This document shows, piece by piece, positions 1 to 11,835 of a stretch of DNA of 47,349 nucleotides. This stretch comes from Intoshia linei. Taxonomy: Eukaryota > Orthonectida > Rhopaluridae. Position 1 is the first letter of the stretch; each line of letters starts with the position of its first letter. The stretch covers positions 1 to 47,349 of the forward strand of contig LWCA01000147.1 in NCBI GenBank assembly GCA_001642005.1, given 5' to 3'. The notes under the pieces are model-generated. The model worked only from the letters and a program-made list of their open reading frames with translations. It was not told the DNA's origin and did no database searches. A program made the translations under genes and the position numbers.

Positions 1-641
1 ATCATGCGAATCATCAAGGCCAGAATGCATCATACAAACAGTAAAATTTTCCAATAAAATTAATGGTTTTGGGTTATATTTTCTGTTGGAATAGGTGAAT
101 TACAGATTTTTAAAGGTATAATGAACCAGCATACCTATCAAAATGTATTAAACAATTTTTTTGATGAAATGACACAACGGCACATTGATCAGAAGTATAT
201 ATTCCAACATGATTCCGCTTCATGTCACAGAGCCAAATCTGTAACTTCATATTTCCAAAATGAAGAGATTGCCGTTCTTGAATTGCCCAGAAATTGCCCA
301 GATATTGATTCCAATCGAAAATGTGTTGGCACAATTGAAAAAGGAAGTTCATACAATTCCAATAAGATCAAAATCGGAACTGATTATTCGCCTACATACA
401 GTATGGAACAATTTTTCTAATTTGAAAAAACTAGCAAAATACGTATTAATAGTATGCCACGGAGAATTATGGTTCTCATACATGCTGAAGGAAATGTTAC
501 AAAATATTAATTAATTCCAATTAAACATAAATATATATGTAACTTATATTCAAAATTTTATTTAATTTCATCTACTCATCAGTGAATTAGTAACAAAACA
601 ATATGTAAAAAATAATTATTATAATCTTATGATCAACACTG
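1..641 (+). pseudogene. Tc1/mariner transposase remnant, 3' part of element
   Basis: The right end of a Tc1-like DNA transposon that begins before the window. A frame from about 121 gives the middle of the catalytic domain (QHDSASCHRA, second catalytic Asp). Near position 300 the reading must shift by one base to continue into PIENVLAQLKKEVH, the usual third catalytic Glu segment, and then into the C-terminal helix, ending at 510. The frameshift, together with upstream stops, makes this a dead copy. The element seems to end at 641 with an inverted-repeat-like tail (gatcaacactg) next to TA at 642-643, the expected Tc1 target. The remaining 130 bases after the coding relic are non-coding. Confidence 0.82.
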
Positions 642-983
642 TATATAAAAAACTTTAAATGGTCAGGCTATTTTCAATATTCGTTGAAATACATTAATAT
701 TTTGGAAATATCATTTTTTTTTATACTTGATCACTATTATACCTATGGATGTTCAAAAATATAATTTTTCATTTTTTTTGAGACGCTTTAATATACAATG
801 TATCGATTTTTTGATGGTATTTAATATTGCTATTAATTTAATTTCTATATCGGTATTACATTTTACACACAAATTATTACATTTATTTGATATTGAGGAT
901 ATTGATATATGAGTTAATCTCTGTCAGCTTTTCATAAATAATGTCATATTGATAGTAACATAATGTATACTTATGATATAGAA

Positions 984-1412
984 CAGTGATGGCAGCCAAC
1001 TAAAACTAACCGTGTTAAATTTAATACTATTTTCAGAAATTTTTTTCTAGTGTGTTTTTATTAAAAAAATATTAGGTCAATCCAAACCGTCAATTAAGTC
1101 GAACAACTTGATGATGGAAAATGAGTTCAAAAAATAATTTTTACATTTATTTAGATTTAAAAAATTGACTCTATCAGTCACTCAGAGCTGTTTTAGAGCA
1201 GAGTACTTATTGGTGTATAATGCAATGAAATCCAACCAGAGGATGACCCACGCAATTTGAAAAATTGGCCATAAATCTTTGAATTTTATAGATAATTTTA
1301 GATGTATTAAAATATCGTTAATTATTTTAGTAATATTTTTTATTTGAAGTCAACTTATATATTTTTTCAAGTGTGTATTTTTTACACGCAAACACGTATT
1401 TTGCCATCACTG
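984..1412. mobile_element. hAT-type MITE, 429 bp, with 8-bp target duplication
   Basis: The element starts CAGTGATGGC and ends GCCATCACTG, an exact 10-bp terminal inverted repeat that continues imperfectly inward. It is flanked by the direct repeat atatagaa at 976-983 and 1413-1420. An 8-bp duplication with CAG...CTG ends is the hAT signature. No transposase coding is visible, so this is a non-autonomous copy. The perfect duplication suggests a fairly recent insertion. Confidence 0.88.
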
Positions 1413-1420
1413 ATATAGAA

Positions 1421-1980
1421 TATATTCATATTTTTGATAATACAGCAAACATGAGAAAAACAAAACATTAGAATCTATATGAATGATGGTTTGACTCCAA
1501 AAAACGCTACGCAATTTGTTGTGTAATTTTCTGTTCACATACAAAAGGAATTTACATTGTACCGTGTATATCTATGACAACATCATGAGATTATTAATAA
1601 TTATCAATTATAAAATAATACAATGTGTATTCATAGCACATTCGGCAAAATATTATTTTTAGCCATGAAATTTGGATTTGAATCTTGTTAAAAATGAAAT
1701 TCATGAATCATGAATTTCAATATTGACTAATAGCAACGGAGAACAATATTTTCAGAAGATACGTTGTATATTAAAAATGTAAGTATCATTGTTATTTTTA
1801 TTAAATAATTCTGCGGTCTTAATATTTATGAATTTGATTTTAATTTACATTATTACATTTATGTTAATAATATAAATAAAAAATACTTAAAAGTCCAGTC
1901 ACACGCAAATGACACGATTTTGAGAATATATAATCACTTTTAAAATCGGATAATAATATTTTAAATATCGTAAATATAAT
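1421..1980. other. Non-coding AT-rich spacer
   Basis: No open frame, splice-linked exon or terminal repeat that I can support. It holds only short A/T runs. Confidence 0.5.
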
Positions 1981-2280
1981 ATTACCTGTTACAAAACCGG
2001 CGCCAAGATTAAAAAAATGTTGTTATGTCACATTAAATGACACAACAAAATAAACTATAACTATAAAATATTACCTGTTGTAAAAATTAACGCCAAATTT
2101 ATGATTCTAATACGATAGTGATATCATCATTAAATAAATAATTATTTATTTATTAAAATATTACCTGTTAAACAATTGGCGCCAAATAATAACATTTTTG
2201 CGATAGTGATATTATAACAAAAACTATATTAATTTTCAAATATTACCTGTGAAAAACATGGCGCAAATTAATGTCACTGA
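1981..2280. repeat. Four tandem ~88-bp units with attacctg and GGCGCC
   Basis: The string attacctgt recurs at 1981, 2070, 2160 and 2242, giving spacings of 89, 90 and 82 bp. In each unit it is followed 8-10 bases later by a GC-rich core: cggcgccaag, aacgccaaat, tggcgccaaat and tggcgcaaatt. The third copy reads ttggcgccaa, a perfect palindrome of the E2F-site type. The rest of each unit has diverged, so the paired core is the best preserved part. A lone fifth copy lies near 6199. Its role is unknown; a binding-site array or a decayed minisatellite are both possible. Confidence 0.8.
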
Positions 2281-5200
2281 TATGATCAATTTGGCTCAAT
2301 TTTGAAAAATAAAAATGTGCAAAACGATGTCTGTTGCAAATAAAATGGTAATTTGATATTTTCCAAAACTAAATGCGTTATGCTACATAAGTTATGCATT
2401 ACTTGTCGATTTCAAACGTATGTTTTATTAAATTGAAAAACTGATATTGGCACATAATTCGTTAATTATAAAAATATATGTATTTATTTGTACATGTACG
2501 ACACATTATATTATTATTTAAGGCTAATGTAGGGATTAGTAAAAAAAATAAGACTTGAACATTTTTTAAGTCTAATACACAACTTTTAATGATTTGCATA
2601 ACAAATTGGTAAGGTGTGTAAAACTGAATTCCGATAATTTTTATCTAAAATAAAAAGATGCTTAAATTAATATGAACCATACTACATTAAGGTGGCAATT
2701 ATATATGATAATTAAATATAATGTCGGTAACACACCACAATCATATTATATAAAAACTATAAATGTATATTCGAATCTCTCAATTTCATAAAATACTGAC
2801 TTTTTTAATAATTATAAAATGATAATTAATGAATAATTTGTAGTGCCGTACCAACAGTATTATATCAAAAAGAATTCTAATTAAGACAACATTTTGTTAA
2901 AGTTAAAACAAGTAGATAAAATTAGCACTTGAAAAAAGATGACTCACAAAATGAACATCCAATTTTCATTAATAACGAAAATTTATGACAAATGTTCATA
3001 TAAATCTGAGTAACTATGTAGCCTTTATAATTAAATTATGCGTCGTCATTTCAGGGCAAATTTAACATTAGCATAAATTTACAAATTTGAATTAAGTATT
3101 TCGACACAAGTATCAATATATCAATTTATATTAATAAAAGCCAAATAGACTATAATTGTTCCTAAACAGTATTAGTACTAGGCAAGTCCGATTTCTGTAG
3201 ACATTGTGTAATTTTTAAAAAAGATGTATGATTTCAACTCTATATTTAATCCATTTCTATCGATTTTTCAACGAGTTTAATGTATGCGTTTTATTTTAAT
3301 TTAAATGTTTTATATCCATTTCCACTTTTAGTTAACAAATTAACATTGTTTTTATTCAATCAAATAAACAAATTTTTAAAGTTAGGTAATTTATAAGTTA
3401 TTATAGAAGGTTTTAGTAATATCATTCTGGTCTTTTGAATGTAAACTATTATATGTAGTAGTCTGTCGATTAGATTTTTATAGTGGTTGATGAGTAGAGT
3501 ATGTACTGTAGATAGGGCAAACTGTGTCGATTAAAAATCTGATGCTATTAGCTATACTACTATACACATATGTTCAAGGTGCTACCCTTCGTCGATTTTT
3601 GCTTTACAATGAGAATATCGATTAATCGATATAATTTGATTGTAAGGATTACTAAAGCGTTCAAAAATGCTTCAAAATAAATATTACGGTGGTGTGCACT
3701 TAGATACGAAATATTGTTCAATTGTATAAATTCTACTGTTTAACTTCCTTAACACCATTGTGCATCTATAAACAGGCTATTGTGCACCCATATCCATGCA
3801 AATTAGTTCGTATATTGTTGCACAGTTCGTACCTGTGTTCACAGCTCTGTAAAATTGATGCGGACACCCAAAGGGTATTCACCTGTTCTATAACTGACTG
3901 ACTAATTGACTTTTAAATTAAATATATCAATCTTAACCATTTTGCATTAGTGCTAAGTGAAAAATATGCTTATTTATTAGATTTTCGTCGATAATCAAAT
4001 ATATAAAGTGAAAACAATAAATTGTGATTTAAAGGATACCGTGCGTGTCGCATAAGCTGTGCATATTGCTTATGCTCTAATTGTTGCGTTTCTAAATGAT
4101 GGGTAATAATTAAAATTGAAAATAATCGACGTTGATAAATAATGATCGACATTACATCATGTGATCGATGAATTGGAAAACAGCAATCGGATATTTGATC
4201 TAAACCGCTTTTTTATAGAAAATTGTTACTGTTGTTACACTAACATATTCTAATCTTTCTCAAACTGTTTTAATTTGAGGTAGACTGAAGGCGAAGCTGA
4301 ACTGAAGACCAAGTGAAATGAAAAATTCATTCTATCCATCGTTTAATCAAGCCGTAGCCAAACTTTTAGTTCAACAGTATAACGTTGAACTAAAAAATTT
4401 CGCCCACCATACGAAAAATTTTTCTAAAATTATTTATTATATTATATATATTATATTAGAATATTAAACCCTGTAATATAGCATCAGTGATTGTCGTTTC
4501 CCAAAAAACTTTAAAAAGTCATACGAATATACAAAAATAATATGTACAAAGCCTATAAACTGTTCGTTCTGAAGTCGGATTCAATGTTTAGTCATAAAAT
4601 TGTATATAATCTGTTACCTACTCACCAATTTTCAGAATACACTAATATACACATTTTTTAAATTACAATTATCAATTCAGATTTTGTTTTCAAAAAAAAA
4701 TATTATTTAAACTGTAATTTCCGACATTTCGCATTCAAAAATAGAAAATATATCTACATGATATTGTACTCTTTTAATTTCATTTAAAGGTTGTTATACA
4801 ATAGTTTCCAAATTTGTATTTTTTCGCAAAAATAAAAAAAATGATCAGCACAAAATGTAATTAATTAATTAATTTTGTTCATCAAATAATCCTAAATCAA
4901 TTAGGTCCAGTCTTCTCCAGTCAGTCAGTCTCCAGTATTTCAAATTCATTAACCAAACTGTCAATATAAAAATTATAGTCATGGTGGCAATTAATTAGGG
5001 CCAGTCCACATAGACGATTACCAGTCATTGTGGATCTTAAAAAGGTTTTTAATCTTATCAAAATCATGTTGCCAAAATAATTAAAAGTTGATGAATATTT
5101 GGAAATAAATTAGAATTGCAGCTTTCGATTAATTGTATGATATTGGTCTTTGAATCAAGTTCTTTTTTTTTATCTAGTATATTCTGCTTTGAGATCTTTA

Positions 5201-5530
5201 TCTAATGATATGGCATGGTAAAATAATTTATATTTTTTTGCGAATTCTTTCTAATTTTTTGCAAAAAATATTTTTTAGCTTAAAATTGTTTCTAAATAAA
5301 TCTAAGTAAAATTCTAAGTAATCGAACGTGACTAAATCGAAATATTACTGTATAAAATTATCAATTATAGATGTGCAATGCACATTGTGCATGTAACAAA
5401 AGGCCTCAAGTCACATGATCAATTGTTCATGTAATGACATGTAATGCTATGCGCCATCTATATTGTTTTAATAAATTAAAACCTTTTTCAGTTATTTTAC
5501 AAAACATTACTTAAATTTTTTTTAAAATTT
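2281..5530. other. Long gene-free AT-rich stretch
   Basis: About 3.2 kb with no exon or RNA gene that I can support on either strand. The one longer frame, near 3970-4152 on the minus strand, has no recognisable protein features. Short palindromic and A/T-rich runs occur throughout. Confidence 0.5.
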
Positions 5531-5574
5531 AAGGGGTGCAACTGCACCTTCTGCACCCCCTTGAATCCGCCACT
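5531..5574. mobile_element. Terminus of a hAT-like element
   Basis: The stretch aaggggtgca...ccccttgaatccgccactg ends as the complement of CAGTGGCGGATTCAAGGGG, a common hAT terminal repeat. I did not find the partner end, so only this terminus is called. The following Tigger-like end at 5718-5733 may belong to a second, nested element. Confidence 0.5.
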
Positions 5575-5717
5575 GGACGTTAATGCAGGAAATAAAGTCT
5601 GAAAAATTAGCAAGATCATAAAAAATAACTGATTACTTTGGTTCTACCAAAGAAAGAAAAAAATGAATTGATATAATTATTTATTATTATAATTATTGGA
5701 CTGTAATAGAAACAAAC

Positions 5718-5733
5718 TCCAATGATAGAAGGT
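5718..5733. mobile_element. Pogo/Tigger-like terminal repeat fragment
   Basis: Read on the minus strand this is cagtcggaccttctatcatt, close to known Tigger/pogo termini and similar to the ends of the complete element at 16711-17711. It is followed by TA. The other end was not found. Confidence 0.42.
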
Positions 5734-6195
5734 CCGACTGTATTTTCAATTTAAGAGATATCAATTAAAAATTTTTCTATATACATTATATATATATGTA
5801 TTATATTTCTGCCATAATGGGGGATAATGATTATTAACTAAAGTTTAGTTTAATTTAAATTATAAATTTAAAAACATTTTCATGACGCTTCTACATACAC
5901 ATTGATTCACCTTAATTAACCCTATGATCAATCGAATGTAATCTGCATTAATGCAATAATTACTTTAATTGAAATTGTTATCGTACCAATTGTCAATTAA
6001 TGTAAATATATTTGTATATAATAAATGAATATTCGATATTATAATTGTACTCGAATGATCATAATAATCATAAGCATGCCACTGAAACTATAAATGAATT
6101 AGTTATAATTGTGTTATTTTTATAATATGCATTCAATCAGTGCATAGTGATAATGTAACTATATGACTGACAATATATTAAGAATTTAATGTAAT

Positions 6196-6232
6196 ATGTT
6201 ACCTGCCAAAAGAATGGCGCCAAATAATTTGA
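6196..6232 (+). repeat. Dispersed single copy of the attacctg-GGCGCC unit
   Basis: gttacctgcc followed by atggcgccaaat repeats the pairing and spacing found four times at 1981-2280, about 4 kb away. It is isolated here and lacks the surrounding ~88-bp unit. Confidence 0.6.
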
Positions 6233-6299
6233 AAATGAAATTTATTTTAAAAAAAATCATAGAAATAATAATAGTTTCATTTTCAGTATATTTATATTC

Positions 6300-6780
6300 T
6301 TTTCTTATACAATTCGTATAAAATTAAATGTCTGTGTGTCAGTTACCGTTTATTTAATAAATTAACTCTGCTAAAATTAAAAATTGATTCCTTCAGCGTC
6401 AAAACCCCAATTTATCTATTTTTTGAAAAATCAAATAAGCCTTACATTTCAAAAAAACATACATCCTGGGACGCGTTGGAAATTCATTAACATTGTTGTA
6501 AATCTCAATCTCAGAAACGTAAATCTTGATAGTCAAAACTAGAAACTACCCTTTTTTTAAAAATGAAAAAATCTTAGAATTTTATAAAACATAAATCGTA
6601 TGATAATTTTTAAAATAATAAGTATTGTCATAAACGACACCCCAAAAAATTGCATTTTCAACCTTAGAAATCAACGCATTCCAGGTAAAACGTAACTCAT
6701 TCATTACAAAAATTTCCAAAGAGAAGAAAATTATTAAAAAAAGAAAGTAATAATTGTGATTTATTGATTCAAAATAAATA
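6300..6780 (+). repeat. Fragment of repeat family A
   Basis: It begins ttcttatacaattcgtataaaattaaatgtctgtg, runs into gttaccgtttattt, and then into phrases on the pattern of 'tcaaaaccccaatttatc' and 'catcctgggacgcg'. These are the opening and internal modules of the ~1-kb non-coding element that is complete at 20113-21177 and 37729-38848. No coding potential is seen. Confidence 0.65.
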
Positions 6781-7187
6781 CATATAAAAGCAACATGCAA
6801 GTAGTAAATTTCAAATAATATCTAAATTACTATACAAGTGAAGATTAAACAAACAAAAGATAGTAATTAAGCACGAAAACCAACAAATCTAAAAGAAATG
6901 TATTGGAGAATGCATATAAAATACTAAAACATGATTAATTACACCAAACTGAGCTATTTAAAAATTTACATTATTCATTATAGTCACAGATGATTAATCA
7001 ATTATTTTTAATAAGAATAATGTATACTTTTTCCTGGCTACCGCAAATTAATAAATTTTAATTAAATTATTGAATAGTATTATTTAATATTAAATATACA
7101 TTTAGCCATACATGAAAAAAATCGATAATTTGAAATATTATCCAATTAACTTTTACGAAGAATATTTGATATACGATTAATGATAAA

Positions 7188-8769
7188 ATGAATTATATCG
7201 CAATTTTTCTTTTACTGTTCTATTGTGTTGCACCGAGAAAATTTTCATCGTGTATTTTACGAGGATATGTTCATACAAGAGATCAAATCAAATTTGACAT
7301 TGCCAATGTCACTCTTAGAGCCAATACCCATATTACCTGGAAAATCAGTTATCCGATATCCTTGAAACACCCTTATTTATTATTGTAATTTTATACATAT
7401 ATATATATATATATATATGGTATATGAATGTCGAACCGGGTGGAAAGGTTGCATGCTTACTCAGGGCTGTGGACAGGACCAGATTAATATATAACGGGAT
7501 CTCGATCACCACATGGTCTACTATTCTAAATCAATAGGTGATGTTAGAAAAATTGTTGATACGGTGCGCCGTAGTTTACATAATTTTTTTTAGTCAGCAG
7601 GGTAATAATGAAAAAAATGACGACGGCTGCATTAAAAAATTGAATATTATCATTAATATTAATAATTAGCATTAAAACAAAAAAGTACAGGAATCGAACC
7701 CAAAATTATCATTTAAACTGAACTTACTGTTGAATATCCACGGTCCTGGGCTCACTATCTTTCTCTATAATCCTAATATACCATGTTACCCCTGATTGAG
7801 AACCAATATTTAAATTACTAATTTTAAAATTATAGTTACACCGAAGAAATGTGGGCAGCTCTCCGTTCAATAAACATGAATTGTTGGAATTCCGTTGATT
7901 TAGCTCAACCAGTAACAGACAACAGATTAATTCTTTCACCACAATACACATGGAGCGGGTGTTTACAAGTAATAAAAGCGGGTCGATACTATATAGAATG
8001 CAATGGTTCAAAAACATTAAAATTTGAAAACAATGTTCAATTGCCAAATCGTATATACCTAGGATTTGCACATTGTTCATCATCCATAGGTTTAGAAATT
8101 ACTTACCTTTTTAAAATAGCATCCGAAAATTTAATTTGCACACCTCCATTTACAAACCACGACGAAAACTTGTTTGACACAAAAAACTGCAATCATGAAT
8201 TACCTCCGAAATTTGTTATTACTACAAGTTCAAACGCTAAGAAAAGAAATGCAAATTATTTACAATGTTCATATCACGGAACAATAAATTATACCAGTAG
8301 CAATTGGTTTGGGTTCATGTACAATTTTACCATCAAACGTGGTGCCGTTTTTAATTACAGTTTATACTTCCCAGAATCTTTTCAAAGCCAATCCATTGTA
8401 TTTTATAAAACCAGCGATATCATTAAAATTAGTAATCAAAATAATTGCTGGCCCAAACTAGGAATTATTTCTACAACAAGTGTTGCAGAGCAAACTATAA
8501 GTCTGAGTGCGCATGATACTATTAATGGATGCAAATTAACTTTGGATAGTAACAAAAAAAGTTTGGTACATTGTAGTGGGTCGCGTATTTTACCATGGGA
8601 TGACAAAATTCATGTTGCACTAGCTAATTGCATTTCTGATAAAGGTTTAATGTTGGACTATAAATTTCATGTCGATAATGTTGTGGATTCTAAATGTTCT
8701 TGTGGATGCAAAATTAATACCATGGTTTTAGCCATTTTTTTAATCACCTTTGCAATTTTTAATGTATAA
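7188..8769 (+). CDS. Secreted/anchored protein with two GPR180/TMEM145-like ectodomain repeats
   Basis: Two exons, 7188-7384 and 7836-8769, joined with matching phase (2+1) to give 376 residues. Residues 1-21 look like a signal peptide (MNYIAIFLLLFYC). The mature part holds two copies of one domain, roughly residues 25-165 and 200-350. Copy 1 has LLFY across the splice, then NCW, QYTWSGC, and YLGFAHCSSSIGLEITYLF. Copy 2 has IVFY, NCW, a GCKL segment, and VALANCISDKGLMLDYKF. The order FY, C-W, WSGC, Y-I-A-x-x-C and G-L-x-L-x-Y matches the N-terminal luminal domain of the GPR180/TMEM145 (GOST) seven-helix family as I know it. The seven helices are absent. A Cys-rich linker (CSCGC) leads to one hydrophobic C-terminal segment that ends the protein, which suggests a GPI signal or a tail anchor. 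Several N-glycosylation sequons are present. The family link is firm at motif level; the function is unknown. Confidence 0.85.
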
Positions 8770-8884
8770 TACATATATTTTATTTCAGAATTATTCATTT
8801 ATTTCATTTTAAAGTTATTTATACATGCCATGTAATTGTTTGTCTAATGGAAATTGTCTTAGACATCGACTCTAGGTATCTTTT

Positions 8885-9240
8885 ACTTATATAAAATTGA
8901 ATGGCTGTCTGTCTGCTTGTCTGTTACCGTTTATTTAAAAAATTAAACAAAATACAATTTTTAATATCGATTTTGAAGAGTACTGCAGTATCGCAAAGAT
9001 TCATTTTCTGAAATTGAGTCCTTGAGGGTCAAAATCACAATTTATCTTTCTTTTAAAAATAAAAATAAAATATAAAAAAAAACATAAATTGTGGGATGCG
9101 TTTGAAAGTCATTGACAATGTCATAAATCTCAACCTAAGAAACTTACATCTTCATATCAAAACCCCAAATCACCTTTTTTGAAAAAATGAAATTAGTCCT
9201 AGAGTTAAAAAAAATTACATATCATAAATGTATATCAAGT
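8885..9240 (+). repeat. Fragment of repeat family A
   Basis: It starts cttatataaaattgaatggctgtctgtctg and continues through gttaccgtttattt into at least two degenerate ~120-bp modules (tcaaaatcacaatttatc, then tcaaaaccccaaatcacc). It lacks the terminal tataagtaag end. Non-coding. Confidence 0.68.
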
Positions 9241-9504
9241 TAACAGATAAAATTTTTTTAATATTCGAAAATAGTGACTTAAATTGTTATAATAAAGATA
9301 AACTTATTTTTAATAAAATGAAAATGTTTAATAGTAATTTCTGCCCTTATCTGACCTAAACTTTTTATTTGTGTAATAGCATTGGAACCGTAAGAAAAAA
9401 CTACAGCAAATAAAATCAATAATATAAATAAATATTTTTAAGTGTAATTTAGAGTTGTATTATAGTTATTAGAGATTATAGATATTGTATTAGAGTTATT
9501 ATAA

Positions 9505-9670
9505 TTGTATTTTAGAGGTAAACAGTGTATAATTCCCACAATTACGACTGATGAAGGCAAGGCATATCAAAAAACTATGGAAACCTTTGGTAGTTCCACC
9601 ACATGGGTTAAATGTTGGTTTCACGTGAAAACTTTGATTGAATCTGATGCTTCCGGGATAACTTGTTTAT
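9505..9670 (+). pseudogene. MULE-type transposase fragment
   Basis: A short frame reads ITTDEGKAYQKTMETFG followed by WVKCWFHVKTLI. This is the pattern of the MULE transposase core: an Asp-led 'TD...A' stretch, then a CWFH motif about 20 residues on. Only about 45 residues are recognisable and no terminal repeats are seen, so it is a relic. A host gene fragment captured from a MULE-derived protein is the alternative. Confidence 0.5.
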
Positions 9671-9746
9671 CACTAATTTTTCTATTTGAGAACTTCATTT
9701 TGTTTTGTTTGTGATATTGAGTTTTTATGGGATACTCCGCAATTCT

Positions 9747-9915
9747 GTAAAACTGGATTTTTCCCTTAAAGGTTGGTAAAACTGGAATTTTCTCTAAAGG
9801 GTTTTTAAAACCGAATTTTTCCTTTTAGGGTTGGTAAAACTGGATTTTTCCTTTAAAGGTTGTTGAAACTAAATTTTTCCTTTGTGTTGGTAAATTTTGA
9901 TTTTTAATAAAAATG
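9747..9915 (+). repeat. 29-bp minisatellite, six degenerate units
   Basis: Units based on gtaaaactggatttttcc start at 9747, 9776, 9805, 9834, 9863 and 9890. The period is exactly 29 bp four times, then 27. It lies directly between the MULE relic and a family B element. Confidence 0.85.
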
Positions 9916-9939
9916 GTTGGATTTAAGTAGACACCCTAT

Positions 9940-10716
9940 AATATGATACGCAATCTTTGTTTGTGTGTGTGTTACCGTTTATTTCAATAACTACCAGTCT
10001 TAAAATTTTATAAAGTTGACATTTCAATTAGTTTTTTCAGGTGGTGTTAGCAAAATAATTCACTGTCCGAAAATTAAAAAAAAGACGATTATTCTGATAG
10101 AGCTTATTCCAGTTGATATAAATACAAAATTTCAACCCCAGAAATCTACGCATTCCCGGTGAAAAATAATTTTTAATATATTATCAACCAATATTTTTCA
10201 AATATTTCGATTAAAATAAAAATTGAAAATATTGATCCTACCATTTCAAAAAAAATATGAATTGAACGTCTACACATTTCCAATAAAGAAATATGGGTGA
10301 AAATCTATATAATTCATTCCTTCGGAATTTTTTTTATTGCTACGCAATTTTTAAATTTCAAATTTTTATTTTCAATTATGACACACATTCTGTCTAATAA
10401 ATTTAAAAAATAGGATAACAATTGTTTTAAAATTCATTACGCAAATGTTAACAAACAAAAAATTAAGATGGAATAATTCACTTTAAAGTAAAAAAGTAAT
10501 GTGATATGATGGTTTCACCTGAATAAATTTGGGAACCACTCCTTTCAAGGATTGATAATAGTGAATAGTAGGATTTTTAAGTTAGATTTTCAACATGAAT
10601 GGGATTGATAATAGTGAATAGTAGAATTTTTAAGTTAGATTTTCAACGTGAATTTTTTGATAAAATAAAAATATGCCCTCGGCAGAGCTAGGTGCAACTG
10701 TCAACCTAGTGTATAT
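9940..10716 (+). repeat. Repeat family B element, internally shortened
   Basis: One end carries tttgtttgtgtgtgtgttaccg followed by the 'aactaccagtcttaaaattttat' phrase; the other carries ccctcggcagagctaggtgc...gtcaacctagtgtatat. The same sequence occurs reversed at 36163-37210, where it is longer. Inside, 10549-10601 and 10602-10654 are a 53-bp tandem duplication (ggattgataatagtgaatag...). No open frame. Confidence 0.78.
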
Positions 10717-10770
10717 ATAAAACGAAAAAATTCAAAACTTTTCCCAATAAAAATATATTTATTCATTATG

Positions 10771-11540
10771 TCAATATTGATGGTCCAATAATTTAGTAAA
10801 AGTTTTTGCATGCAAATGAGAAATTTCATAATTCATTCTGTAATGATACATCAGGACAAATAAAATATTAATGGGCAGTGAGATATAAACCAATTTTTTA
10901 TAAATAGATGTGGAGGTATTGAAAACAAAATTAGCACATTGTTTAACTTCAGAAATTGGAGGTAGTTTCAACGTGAAGAGTATATGAGATAGAGAAAAAC
11001 TCATGGCATATGCAGGCATTAAAGGAAACAAAACATTTCCAGATAAAAGTATTGCATTTCGTCTTAGTGACATTGTTTTTGTTTCACAATAATATTTTTG
11101 AATTCTATCCCAATTGGAATAATAAAAGTATGGTAATATAGACAAACTTGAAAAAATTACTCCCATAGTTGTTATTTTTTTGTAAAGGGAAACCAGTTTA
11201 AAAGTTTTCCTGTAATGATTACTGTATAATAATGAATTAAATATCAACATTCCGGCTACAGGGAGAGTATGGTTCTTTAGTAGTATTCTATTTTTAGATA
11301 AAATAAAAATTAAAATTAATTTTACATTTTATTTGACGTATCTTTCTCAATAAGTTTAATCATTTTCAGTTTAATATCATTCCAGTGCATAAAAATTGCA
11401 TTTTGTGAAACTCGTTCGCCCTTTTTATAAATGTAGAGATTGGAAGATTTCATTGATTCATTAATTTTATTTTTCAAATCAGTAGAGCTATTGATATCTG
11501 TTGCATCGTTTAAAATTTCAGTTTCAGTTATATTCTTCAT
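10771..11540 (-). CDS. TMEM126-like mitochondrial inner-membrane protein
   Basis: Two exons on the minus strand, 11540-11326 and 11287-10771, separated by a 38-nt intron with phase 2+1, giving 243 residues. The protein has several hydrophobic segments. The segment GMLIFNSLL after the splice aligns with the first membrane segment of TMEM126A/B. The block YCETKTMSLRRNAILLSGN, then P and a membrane helix, then LPPISEV, follows the order of conserved features in that family (CET...R, G...P, then a P before the third helix). TMEM126 proteins take part in complex I assembly in the mitochondrial inner membrane. Length is close to TMEM126B. Similarity is distant, so another small four-helix mitochondrial protein cannot be excluded. 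The polar N-terminal 70 residues are not recognisable; starting at 11540 rests on the phase match. Confidence 0.66.
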
Positions 11541-11835
11541 TTTAGTGCTTATAAAAATTTAATTTTCACAACAATAAATATTTACTCAAGTTGAATTTTT
11601 TGTTTTTATTTTCATTTTTACACATGCATGGCTCATCATTTTGATCTTGCTTAAAGCTGAACAAGGAGGCAAACAAGTGTTTTTAATAACAGTAAACCTA
11701 GCCTAACTCTGTAAGTTTTCATCTGTATGTAGTTATGGTTACCATCCTTAAGAAAATTGAATAAAAATAATTACAATATAGTTTGAAAGGGCTACGTGAC
11801 AAATATACATTTTATAGTATACTGCTGCTCTAAAT

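Noticed and set aside
7684-7712. tRNA-like B box (ggttcgattcc on the minus strand) followed by a T run
   Set aside because: No A box or cloverleaf could be folded upstream. It lies in the intron of the 7188 gene and may be a SINE relic or chance.
7724-8083. 119-residue minus-strand frame
   Set aside because: It overlaps the second exon of the ectodomain gene and has no motif of its own.
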